DNA of 64,000 nt from Phylloscopus collybita (Eukaryota > Chordata > Aves > Passeriformes > Phylloscopidae), in NCBI GenBank assembly GCA_027886175.1, contig JAJNNQ010000002.1, positions 10,970,001 through 11,034,000 on the forward strand, read 5' to 3'. Within the stretch, counting starts at the first letter, position 1. Every line of letters begins with the position of its first letter. The notes under the pieces are model-generated. The model had not been told where the DNA came from. It searched no databases and was given only the letters and a program-made list of their open reading frames with translations. This document shows, one piece after another, positions 51,326 through 62,532 of the stretch. The position numbers and the translations under genes were made by a program.

Positions 51326-51406
51326 TTTTTTCTTTTTTTTTTTTTTTTTTTTTTTTTCTCCTCCATTTCCATGCTTTCTCCTCTCCAGCTTCTTTTCCTC
51401 TTTTAG
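51326..51406 (+). repeat. 81-bp pyrimidine tract with T25 and tandem acceptor-like AGs
   Basis: The tract includes T25 (51333-51357) and continues as CT-rich sequence with only three purines before CCAG (51387-51388 AG) and TTTTAG (51405-51406 AG). It is followed by 39 bp and then GGGTATGTG, a possible donor at 51446. One frame of the 39 bp is open but unrecognisable. Confidence 0.6.
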
Positions 51407-51445
51407 GTGCAGAGACTTGTTACAAGCTGACTGTGGAGTTTTGGG

Positions 51446-54400
51446 GTATGTGATAAAATATGTTTGCAGCACATGAAGGAAATGCAGCCAGTGGCTCCAG
51501 GTAGGTGAAGAACATTTGTGGGCTGCTTTTCCCTTCTTCGTCCGACATACAGAACTTACAAATTCATTGTATTAAATTTTGTGGGGTTTTGGCCAGTTTA
51601 GGTTGTGGTTTCTCCACATATGCCTCTTACCACGCAGACGGATGGTGGCAGTGCCACCTGAAGTGGTAGGATACCCATACCACAGGTATTGTATCCCATC
51701 ACCATCAGTATATCAGTGTATCAATGCCCATCTGTTACACCAGTTTGTGTAACAGCAATCCGATTTTTTTTCCTCCTTTTTGTAGAAAAACATATTCACA
51801 CCACATTTCAAGTGTAATCAAAGTTGAGGTACTGCCACACGAAAAACACTTGCAAAAGACTGAACCCTTAATTACTTCTGAACCCACTGCCAGTGGTCAG
51901 ACCTCCATGGCCACCAGGCACCACAGTTCCAGGGAGCCTGAACTCCAGCTCACCTTGACATCATCGTCTGGATCAAAGCCTCTAGAACACTCCTAACTCA
52001 CACTCCTATTGCACACACAGCAATACAACAGGACAGTTTTAATTAAGAGGATGTAATTGTACATTTCAGTGAAGAAGGATGAATTCAAGCACTCATGAAC
52101 TTTTTTGCATTTGTTTATCTCCTGTCAAGCCCTCAGGGCTTTTGACCCTTGCTGCAGAGATTGCAGAACATTATTGGAAGCAAAGACACTGTTTAAAATC
52201 CTCATTGCAAAATTGCTTTAATGAGTAATCAGCAGCACATCTTTAAGCCTGTCACACTGACCTTTCCCTGCATGCTTTCTCTCTTTTTTTGCATTAACAG
52301 CATTTTTACTTAATACCTTGTTTAAAAAAAAAAAAAAAAGGCTGCAGAGAAGGATTTTAAAGCTTTCCTTTTAATTCTAACAATGAAATACACATATTTC
52401 ACTTCTAAAACTTGCTGACACTATAAATTGTATGACAGTAGTGAAAAAAAGATACTTGGTCAGGATGGCACCTTGACAGTACATATGTATGAGCCTACTC
52501 TAGTGATTTCTGCTTAGTCCAACAGTCCAAACAAGGTTCTCCCCTGCATTTGTTTACCTAGATGTTTGCTGTTCTAGGAGGTCAAAAAGGTGACTAATTC
52601 TTAAAAAGTATCAAAAAATATAAACGGATACAGACCCTAGCAGTGTCAACCATATCAAAAGCAGAAACACTGAGGCACAGAAGACAGTTTATTCTCTTTG
52701 ATTTTGAATTCATAAAAGGTCTGATTTCACTATTAGCACATGTGCATCCCAACTAAAATAAGCTAGGCACGGGCAGAGGCTGAACAGAGGACTAAAAATA
52801 ATAAAGTGATGAAAAAATAAAAAAAAAAAAGGCAAAAATAAGTAGGGAAAAAAAGACACAGAATTGGAAATGATGGAGGTTATAGACACAACTGAATTCT
52901 GACATTTTGTCCTCAATCTCTAAACAGGCTGTAACATCCTAATTTGTGATTTGCAGAATCCTTTCGGGAAAGAATTTTGCATGGGAAAAATACATATACA
53001 GCTGTACTGAAGTCTTTCATAAATTCGTGTCTTTGATATTTTTTTCTTGTTAAAAATTCAGAAAAAAAGAGAAAATATTTAACTTTAATTTTTTTGAACC
53101 AAAATGTTTTGGTTTTAATCAATATTAAATGTCCTTTGATGCCTGTGCATTCATTGATTTGGTCTGTTTTTAGAGCTGCCAGCAAACAGAAAAAAGCTGT
53201 TATCCATGCAGGTCTAATTATAGAAAATGCATGTGCAATTGAGAAACCCATGCATACTTAAGACAATTATTTATGCTTGGACTTCTTCAAGCACTTTTCT
53301 GAGGACTATCTTCTTAGATGTGTATAATTTTATTCCAGAATTCTTTTTTTTTTTTACTCTTGTTTGAGTACTGTTCTAATATTATCATACATTTGTAGGC
53401 AGAAAGCAAATTTAGTGTAAAACTGTGAAGTTGCTGTTGCAATAAACCTTAGCCTTAGTTAGAGTTGTTTGCAAAACTATTCTGTGATTTTTCTGTTCTT
53501 ATGTTCCATCTTACAGGATCAAGTGGATGTAAATAGAAATATGTAAATTTCTTCCAGTTGTGAGGAGGGAATGCAACGCAATCTGCAGGTGGGCTTGTGG
53601 GCACTGAAGCTTCTGCAGATGCTTACACATATTTAGGCCTGTGTTATTTTTGCTCTTTATATTTATTGACATTAATATTTTCTTTCTTTAGCAGAACTTG
53701 AATCAGGAATAAAGGCCAAGTTGAAGCCATCAGGAGTTATTTTCCTGAGCAAACCACCTTTTGAGTGGTCTCCTTGCCCAAGCTCTCATTAACACAAATT
53801 TATCATTATAAATTTTTCATTAATATCTATTTTGCTTCTTACACATCTCCCACTTAAGCACTTAGTCCTCTCATTTTTGGGGTGTACCATATTTCCAATG
53901 AGAGATTTCAGGTTTCTTTGGTTCTAAATCCTGTAAGAGGCCTTGGGCTGTGGGCTGCCTTTGTCAGGTTGTAAAAAAGTGAGAGGAAGAACTCTCCTCT
54001 AGTAGAAAGTTTTCGCTCCTCTCCTGGCCCCTCATGCATTTGGATTATTTGGTGAGTTTGCAACTGCTCAGTGGTTCCAGTGAGTGCTCTGAGCCCTCAC
54101 TACAACCGGGGGTTGATGGTGGTGAGGATGGATGTGAGGCAGAGCTGGGCTCTGATAAACAGCTCCCAGAAGGCTGTTAAGTAGCATTCTGCCTGCAGGC
54201 TCATTTATTTTGCATCTCACTCTGTGAAGCTGCATTACAGCACCTCTTTCAGAGTATGGTCTGTGAAGGACAGCAAGTACATCATCTAGAAAAATGCAGC
54301 AGCTAAAAGCTTGCAGTTCACATCAACCTAAGGGCAAAGGACTTTCACAGGGCATCCAGAGTGAGGCAACACACCACTTAAAACAGCAGCCTTGCCTCCA

Positions 54401-55020
54401 AATCTTCACAGGCATCAAGTGGGAGGTTTTGCTATTACAAACGTTTATGTTGTACATTTCAAAGTCTCCATTACAGATGATTATCTAAAGATATCCTCAT
54501 TTACTCTTCATAGAAACTCTTTCCAGCAGTCAATTTCCCAGATCTGCCTCTGCAAACATGGCTGCAGCACATCTTAGGTAACACTTTTCCTTCCGACAAG
54601 AGAAGTGTAAGCACAAGTGAGAATTTTCATAGGCTACTTTCGTAAAGATTTATAACACTATCTCAATGCAAACATCACAATACTTACTAAAATGTAACTG
54701 TGAGAGGGAGGAGTCAAGAGACAAAGGGATGTTATTAAATTGTAAACACAGAATTGAGAAAAAAAAAAGGTTTTAATTCTGAAATAAGGATTTACTGAAC
54801 TTTTTCACTGTGAAATAAAATTAATTAACCTCTGAGCAGTCAGTAGTTTCCCTGCAAAGAATCCAGGATTCTGGTCTGTGAGGGTGAAGATGCCAGTCCA
54901 TGTGCCTTTTTGTGACATATTTCACTGGTCTCCTGCAAGGAATTTCAGATTTGCTTGGTTGCAATGAATGCTGGCAGGGAACAAAATGGCAGAGCACAAT
55001 ATCAATCACACTATCCCTAT
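51446..55020. other. AT-rich non-coding stretch
   Basis: An A16 run lies at 52324-52339 and an A-rich patch at 52816-52831. At 52640-52690 GAAACACTGAGGCACAGAAG weakly recalls a MIR core (minus); it is too short to call. No gene is recognisable. Confidence 0.5.
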
Positions 55021-55050
55021 TTTCAAAATTTTATTTTTAAAATTTTGAAA
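55021..55050. repeat. Perfect 13-bp inverted repeat with 4-nt loop
   Basis: Arms TTTCAAAATTTTA (55021-55033) and TAAAATTTTGAAA (55038-55050) are fully complementary around TTTT. This is a hairpin or cruciform candidate. No transposon ends are seen around it. Confidence 0.95.
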
Positions 55051-57000
55051 TTCTGTTTGATTTACCTTATTGGCTACAAACCTTACTCAAATTGTCCGAG
55101 GTGAATCCCTGCCTTTCCCTTTGTTGTTTCTCTGGTGACAGGCAAAGCATAAACAAAGGGGTGTGTCAGGAATGGGCTGTGAGGTGCCTCCTATATGTTC
55201 CATTGGTTGAATCTGGATTTCTCAAATTATTTTTATCCTCTATCTTCCACTTTTATCTGAAGAGTATAGCACCCTTTTGCAGCCTGTCAAGGTGCAAATA
55301 TGGAAGACCAGATACATTTGTATGTTATCTGTAATTGGTAATCAATTTATTGAATGATACCTTCAGGACTTTATTCTTCCAACCTAAAGCCTGAGTTATC
55401 TAAAAGTGCTGCTAAATTCATCCCATGAGCACAAGCCACCTGCATTAGTTGTGGATTAGTGGATGAGCAGGGTGCCCAAAACAAAACTGAAGTGATGCCA
55501 TGATGCAGCTGTGTGCCCATTTAGGGTATCTCAGATGTGTGGGGATAGTGACTTCCATGAGAAAAGCACAGCTGAGCAGCACTGGAGATAACTCCCTAAT
55601 CCACATGGGAGCATTCCTGCCTATGCCATTTATCAGAGACCAAATTGAAAATGTGAAACAATTATTTAACAGAAAGATCTCCACGAATTATGCGTCTTGC
55701 ATTTCTTCAATTTACAGTAAATAATGTTCAATCAGATTAAATCAGAGTGGAAAGTCGTAATACTGGGATAAAATTAAGTTCTTCTAGGTAGATGAATAAA
55801 TTTGTTATGGTTTGTTGTGTGTTTATTACAGGGCAGTAGTTGAAATGTCAATATTAATTTCTCCTAGATTTTATTGTTGTTTTTGTTGCTATTTAGCCCT
55901 TCTGTTTCTAAAACCTTCTCTGAAATCCTACATCTATCAAACACAAATATTTTAAAGGAAAATATACAGCATATAATTATTTTTTTTCAAAAATAATTCA
56001 GTCTGCTCTGTAGGTAGCAGAGAATGTTGAAGCACACATCTATGCCATGGATTTAAACACACATTGTCCAATATAAGATTTGAAAGGCAATTTTCTAAAT
56101 TCTAGCAAAACAGACTCTTTTCTCTGACAACGATGAGTCACTGTACGATTTGAAAGTTAAAAAAAAAAAAATTTAGAAAATTTTAATTCTTGTATCCCTA
56201 TGGAAAGCAGCAGACATCAGGCTTGCAAGATACTTTGGGAAAATCTTGCTTTAAGGGTTTCCTTTAGCTGTCCAAATTCGAGAACATGAACTCACAATAG
56301 CCATCTTCCAGGCAAAGCATTCAGAAACTGTAACATAGCATTTGGCTGACTCAAGCTTGTCTCTTTCTGTAACAGAAATTGGCTTCTCTGCTACCCCATG
56401 ACTTACCATCACAGTGGTAAACACTCTCCAGAACCCTTTTGAAAGGGATGATTCATCCCTGGGGTATTTTTAGGAATTTGTTAACTTGCATTTAGCTTAG
56501 TGTGCTGGTAGCCAATAAACGGAGTGAAGACAAGCCTTGAGTAGTCACACATAAACCATTTTGAATGCTATAATTGTACAGCATTATCTTGGTCTGTAGA
56601 CTGAGTCATCTGCTGGTTAAGCAGAATGGAAAAAACAGAATAAGACCATTGCTACAACAGGGATTTTGATAAAATGTTAAAGGAATCAGTGCTAGCAACT
56701 GGATTAAATTTATCTTTCCAGGATTACACCTGTTTTTTCCAGGCACAACTAGCAATCACTGTGGATTTTAACAAACTTACTGGTCTTTTGTGTGAATATC
56801 ACATGAATCTAAGTGCCAATATCACAGAAATAACAGTCTAATATACTGACATACTTTTTTGAGCAAGTTTGACTCCAGACAGAATCCTTTCTGTGTCTAC
56901 AATTTCAATCCATCTGAAACAAAACTGAAGCACAGCAGGCACTGCCTATTGTGTGTGGCTGGGGACCCAGTTTTTGCTGACACTTGGAAGAATGCCCAAA
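55051..57000. other. AT-rich non-coding stretch
   Basis: No gene or transposon is recognised. An A13 run occurs near 56160. Confidence 0.55.
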
Positions 57001-57002
57001 CT

Positions 57003-57048
57003 GGGGTGGGGAAAAGGCTGGGGGGATGAGGGGGGGACAGGGCAAGGG
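57003..57048 (+). other. G-rich tract with quadruplex potential
   Basis: G-runs of 4, 4, 6, 7, 3 and 3 appear in order. The last four runs have spacers of 4, 3 and 3 bases and meet the usual quadruplex pattern. A purine-only AGAGAGAAGGAGAAT-type stretch follows at about 57060-57088. Confidence 0.75.
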
Positions 57049-57109
57049 CAGGTGTGGAATAAGAGAGAAGGAGAATGAGAAAGAGAGTTTATTAGTAGCT
57101 GACCACCAC

Positions 57110-57966
57110 TTCAAACCAAGTGCAAATCAGAAACAGGTTTTGCAGTACTTAGCCTAACAGGAAGGTAATAAGTAAGTGAGATTTTACACCATCCTTGGGA
57201 CTGTGAAACAGAAACCAGCTTTTGGCAGACAGATTAGGGGAATGCCACTTCATGGAGAATGGAAAGCGATGAGTTACAGGAACTTGGCACGCTGATCAGA
57301 TCATCTTATCCTCCCACTCCAAGCAATACGATCCTGGCATCCTACTTTAGGCAAATATCAGAAACATGATCTTCATGAAAGCTCACATGTATTAGAAGCC
57401 AGTGACACAGTCTGTCATGTTCCTCTGCAGAGAGCTCTCCTTCAGCGTGTGTCATGGGTTGTCTGGCTACATTAGTGTAATGAATTAAGCCTGAAAAGTA
57501 AACACTTAGCTGTTTGGAAAATATTAACAATTCTGCTTTTTCTTTCGAAAAATATTGAATCAGTGAAAGAAAAATATTTTTCAAAGATCACTGTAAAATT
57601 TCACTAGAAGACAAACAGAATTTTGATGAATTTCATGCCAAAAATGTTGCAAAACCCTTTAATGACATGCCAAGTTACCTGCTGAGTTCTTTAGCACCCA
57701 ATTAACAAATAAATGAACAGGTGAGAGGACAAAGAACCTTGGAGTCTGCCTCCTTTACAACTTGCCTGAAGGCTTCCAGGATTTTCAAATTCATAGGTCA
57801 ACAGATGGGCTCATGTGGATTTAGGAGCCTGGAAACTCTGAGAGCTTCACAATTGCTGCCCTGGCTCTTCAGCAACCATGATAATTCCCAGCTTCTCCTA
57901 GAATGCTGCTCTCCATCTCCTCACTTTGGACATAATGAAATATTCATTGAGCCAAAATAGTCTGTC
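57110..57966. other. Non-coding stretch
   Basis: This is AT-rich DNA without a recognisable gene or element, ending at the fold-back repeat. Confidence 0.55.
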
Positions 57967-58106
57967 TCTATGGTTTAGTAGTTTAGGACACCACCTGATT
58001 TAAAACAGGGATTTGAATCCAAGCTGATGGATGCCTTTATACTGAAATACCAGCTGGGACAGGAAATAGGATTCAGATTACTGTCCTAATTATCAGGCTA
58101 TATAGC
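57967..58106. mobile_element. Fold-back tRNA-like SINE remnant
   Basis: The left part (57967-58020) reads like the head of a tRNA-derived SINE: an A-box-like GGTTTAGTAGTTTAGGACAC and a B-box-like GATTTGAATCC, which differs from GGTTCGAATCC at two positions. The right part (58069-58106) is the reverse complement of a related head: GGATTCAGATTACTGTCCTAA, then TATCAGGCTATA. The element is thus an imperfect inverted repeat with about 48 bp between arms. I recall similar 'tRNA-like out, tRNA-like back' repeats in turtle and bird DNA but cannot give a family name. Pol III activity is unlikely, given the decay. Confidence 0.5.
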
Positions 58107-61100
58107 AACTTTAATGCTCTGATCAATATTTTATTATGAAATGTAAAATGGAATAGAATAACAGAAGCAGTGGAAGAAGACACCTATCTCAATACAACAC
58201 TTATTACATCTCTCATGAGCCAGAAGGGTTTGAGTCCTTCTTTGCAAAAGGAATAGAAGCCAAGTCCCCTAATCCTGTATTGATATTTGGCAGCCACATG
58301 CTCCTAGTTATGGCTGGAACTTTATTATGAGTGTTTTAGTACAAATTTGTGAATGGTTTTACTTTCCATTACGGCACATTTTTCAGATCATTAGCTCTTA
58401 GGAAAAGAAATAAGATACAGTGTAATGTTCACAGATCTAGTAGATTTCCATCAGAAATCAGAAGGTGTTAACAATTTTGTTATGCAATGTTATGTTAAAA
58501 ACAATCTTGCAATTTACTTGTGTAATTTAAGCAACAAAAAAATAAAATGTTGAGTGCAATGGTAATTAATCAACACTATTCAACAGCTAATTTATTACAG
58601 GTGTTTTTATTTATTACATATACATATACATATATATTTATCTGTAACAATAAATATTTGGAAATTCTTCCATAAAAAAAACCAGTTATAAGGATTTAAG
58701 TTTGTATTATATCTTTTTTGAAAGTAGTTTCTTTCATGCCAAATTTTCTGCAATTTCCAACCTGCATTTTAAGATTAGAAGTTTTTTTTTATTAGAGAAA
58801 GCCATCTGCAGATACACTTACAGCTGATGTTCCATCAGATTCTGTAGGTCTATGTCAACCTTACAGAGGTTGTATATGATTATCATCACCAGCTTTGCTG
58901 CTACTTCTCTGTATGTTGTGAACAAGATGACATTAAGAGAATGTTTCTCCAAAGACTTTCTGGTGCTAATGGTGCCTACTAACATAAAGAAGAAAGAATA
59001 TTATGACAAGCATGAAAGGTTTGTTGGTCTTCTGTTCCTTCATCTGCAAAGATAGTTCTCTAATTTCTATAAGATAAATGTCTTCCCATGGTACCATCCA
59101 AGAAGGTACTGACAAAAATTAGACCAGATGCCTTTCAGTAATTCCATTTGAAACACTTCCTCTGTCAAAATTAGCGAAACAGAATTGGGGTTGTCTGTTG
59201 AAAGAGCAATGAGATGAAAGTGATTCTGCAACCTGATATTCCTGTTGGGATTTCTTCAGCATAAATTCAACTTCAACACTCTTTCTATAGCATGGCACTA
59301 AGAAGCAAGGGCAGCAAAATAGAAGAAAAAGACAGAGGTAAAATGTTACAGTTGCAGAAGAAAGGAAGCCCTAGAATTTCAGGAAGTGTTCTGTAGTATG
59401 AAATGAAAGCCTGACACCCAAAGGCTAAAACAGAACCACTGCAAAGCTGAGGACAGTAACTTCACTGTTGAATTTTTACTATTTCAGTTTTTTCTCCATT
59501 CCCTTTTCTTAGGAAAAAATATTGCCTTGCTCTCTAGGAGCATTCCCAAAGAACAGGAAGTGAAAACACAACCAGGGTATAATTGAATATAATCTATATT
59601 TCAGTGAAAACATCTCTTAAATATCAACATTTATATCTAGCATGTGCACACAGGATCTGCATACACCCCTGACAGAGAGGACCAGTGGTGATAAAGGTCC
59701 TGTGTCTTGTTCTCTGACATCTGAATTGTGATCCTTGAAAGTGTTGTAACACCTACAAAAAATTCAAGTTATAATTTCACATTAGGAAAGTGGTAAAAAA
59801 AAGATGCTGCAGTTCCCCATCACAACATGTTAACACATTCCTGATGGGTTTTGCTGCATCTGATTAACTTGCAGCTGTTCTTGGTAAGGTTTCTTGTCTA
59901 GCTGGCATGGACACTTTGAGAAATTGCTTTAAATAAGATAAATCCCAGATAGTTTCCTTAGGTTGGCTCCTGTTATACCTTCTTGATAGTTAATAGTAAG
60001 TATCACCACATAGCAGTTCACAAAGATTGTTTAAGACTGTTTAAGATTATACTGAGACAAAACATCAGACCAAAACCACAACACAAATTACACACCAGTT
60101 CCCCCCAGCTGTCACAAACACAATGAGAGTCAGTTTGGGCATTATTGAAATTATCACTTCTGATCAGAAACATATACAACGAGGTTATTCAAATTGACAT
60201 CAAATGCTAACACAATCAATGCATCCTGCTCTCTGGAGAAGCCTGAGTTCTCAAATGTTCCTTCATCCCTGCAATGATGCCTCACCAGTCACTCTGTGGG
60301 TACAATTTAACCAGACTGGCTTCATGCTTCTTGACTTTTAATCCAGTCAATTTATTATATTATGTATTTTCTCAAATGACTGCTACTAAGGCAAGAATAG
60401 ATCATTATTCTAATTACATTCTTTCTGATTTTTGTCATTTATGTACATAGCTTTATATGTACTTGTGAACTCCATTTTATATTTTGCCCAGTCTGGCTGA
60501 CTTTAACAGGAACTTCAAATCACCAATAAACCATGTTTGACACTCCCTTGTTTAACTCAAATCTCCCATCTCCCCTATGCCTCTGTAACATAACCAGTCT
60601 GGCCAAAGTCTTCCATTTCCACCCACAGTAATTTCCAAAATGAGATCATGATTCATTCAGTGGTGCTTTTATTCTGAACATAAACTTATGTTTAAATAGC
60701 TTCATGACTGGCATCTACTCTTACAAAGTCTGAAGAACAATTTACAAAGGGATTTCCTTTTAGATCCCTGTTATTTATGAGCAGCATGACATAAGCATTT
60801 AAAGTTCTTTTAAAGACATAATGGAGCTTTTAGTGAATTTCCCCATTAATTGGTCTTAAAGAATTTCTGGTGCTAATGCATTTGCAATTATTTTGTAGTG
60901 TCTTGGTTTCAACAGCTCCAGTTGCTGTGTCTCCTACTGTGCTGCATCCAGGAATGAAAATGTAGGAGAGGGGGAAATAAAAAAACCTCACACATTAAAA
61001 AAGAACCCCACAAAAACAAAACCCAAAGGGTTTAGGAGAGAAAACTGAATATCCATTTGTGTATAACTGTGGACCAAATTGAGAGTTTATTATTAGTTAC

Positions 61101-61808
61101 AAAAGTAATTTTCTAGAGATTAAAAACAAGTATTTATTTTAATTAGCAAGGATTATCAACACCTACTACGACACCTTAGCAATTGACAATTTTTAGGCAG
61201 CCTTAATATAAGAAGCTGACTTAAAAGAAGTACTGCTGTTATTATTAATAATGCCTTACAAGAAAATGTTGAAGTGCTTCCTTTTTCACCTTGATCTTGC
61301 AAATATACAACAAACATTAGATTATACTATCAAGATGCAGGTTTTGGGTTGCCCTCTATAATTTTCCAACACTGCTTAGAATTTTCTTTGCTTTTTGACT
61401 GCACTAAGCTCTGAGAAAATTATTTCCACAGAATCTGGTGCTAAAATTCACTCTACATTAGTACTGGTAAACCAAGATTGCATGCCTAAGTTAAGCATCA
61501 TTCCTCATAATGATATTACTTTATCTACACCAAGGTTCACATTCCATGCTATTTTTGTCACGTATTCAGTACAGCCAGGATTTGGCTACGTTCCTATGAA
61601 ATGCTGCTGCACAGTCAGCGTGCATTTTTTGCAGCTTTGAACAACTTCAGTTTCAAAGGTTTTCCATCAGATTTTGTCACTTCGGCTATTTCCCTTTCTA
61701 GACAGTTTATGGATAACTTTCTAGATAATTTATTGATAAGTGAACAGCACAGATCACTGAGGTATACTATTGATCATTTCATTGTGCTGGCAATACTGAC
61801 AATGTATC
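58107..61808. other. AT-rich non-coding stretch
   Basis: There is a CATATA-type simple patch at 58616-58640. At 59028-59055 TTCCTTCATCTGCAAAG weakly recalls a MIR core. A short 10-bp-period repeat (GATTGTTTAA, GACTGTTTAA) lies at 60025-60044. No gene is recognisable. Confidence 0.5.
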
Positions 61809-61809
61809 C

Positions 61810-62532
61810 AGGCAACCCTGGAGGTACGGACAGACTGGGGAATGAGGCTGGGAAGCAGCACCCTGGAAAGGGACCTGGGGGTCCTGGTCCATGGCAAGTT
61901 GAACATGAGCCAGCAGTGCCCTGGCAGCCAGGAGGGACAACCCTGTCCTGGGGGCATCAGGCACAGCTGGGCAAGGGAGGGGATTGTCCTGCTCAGCTCT
62001 GCTCTGCTCTGGGGCAACCTCACCTCCAGTTCTGGGGGCAGATTTTGGTGCCACAATATAAGATATTAAGCTATTAGAGAGTCCCAAGGAGGGCAACAAA
62101 GATAGTGAAGGTCCCTGAGGGGAAGCTGTATGAAGAGTAGCTGAGGTCACTTGGTCTGTTCAGCCTGGAGGAGACTGAGAGGAGATCTCACTGCAGTGAC
62201 AGCTTCCTGTGAGGGGAAGGGGAGAGATAGACACTGATCTCTGCTCTGTGGTGACCAGTGAATGATCTGAAGTTGTGTCAGGAGAGTTTTAGGTTGGATA
62301 TTAGGAAAAGTTTCTTTCCCCAGAGGGTGTTTGGGCACTGGAGCAGGCTCCCCAGGGAATTGGTCACAGCGCCAACCCTGGCAGAGTTCAAGAAGTGTTT
62401 GGACAATGCTCTTTAGGACCATGGTGTGACGCTTGGAGATGGTGCTGTGCAGGGCCAGGAGTTGGACTTGAGTTATTTTCCTTTCCTTTCCTTGTGAGTC
62501 CACTCCACTTCACCATATTCTGTGATTCTGTA
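61810..62532 (+). mobile_element. CR1 LINE, 5'-truncated copy with intact 3' end
   Basis: This is the longest transposon in the window, about 720 bp of the CR1 3' part. One frame from about 61866 reads ERDLGVLVHGKLNMSQQC, the characteristic C-terminal region of CR1 ORF2 (reverse transcriptase). Frameshifts and stops then follow. Later parts show TTCAGCCTGGAGGAGACTGAG, GATATTAGGAAAAGTTTCTTTCC and GGGCACTGGAGCAGGCTCCCC words typical of CR1. The copy ends in ATTCTGTG (62517-62524) plus ATTCTGTA (62525-62532), the CR1 terminal 8-mer. A 158-codon frame over its 5' half is out of the ORF2 frame and meaningless. The copy is dead. Confidence 0.92.

Noticed and set aside
52640..52690. MIR-like core on the minus strand
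   Set aside because: Only one short word (CACTGAGGCACAGAAG) matches; the second core block is absent.
57971..58020. Functional tRNA gene
   Set aside because: The B box has two changes, there is no complete cloverleaf or T-run terminator, and the mirrored arm points to a SINE remnant.
61601..62077. Longest open frame in the window (158 codons, plus)
   Set aside because: Its 3' part lies in the CR1 copy in a frame other than that of ORF2, so the product is meaningless.
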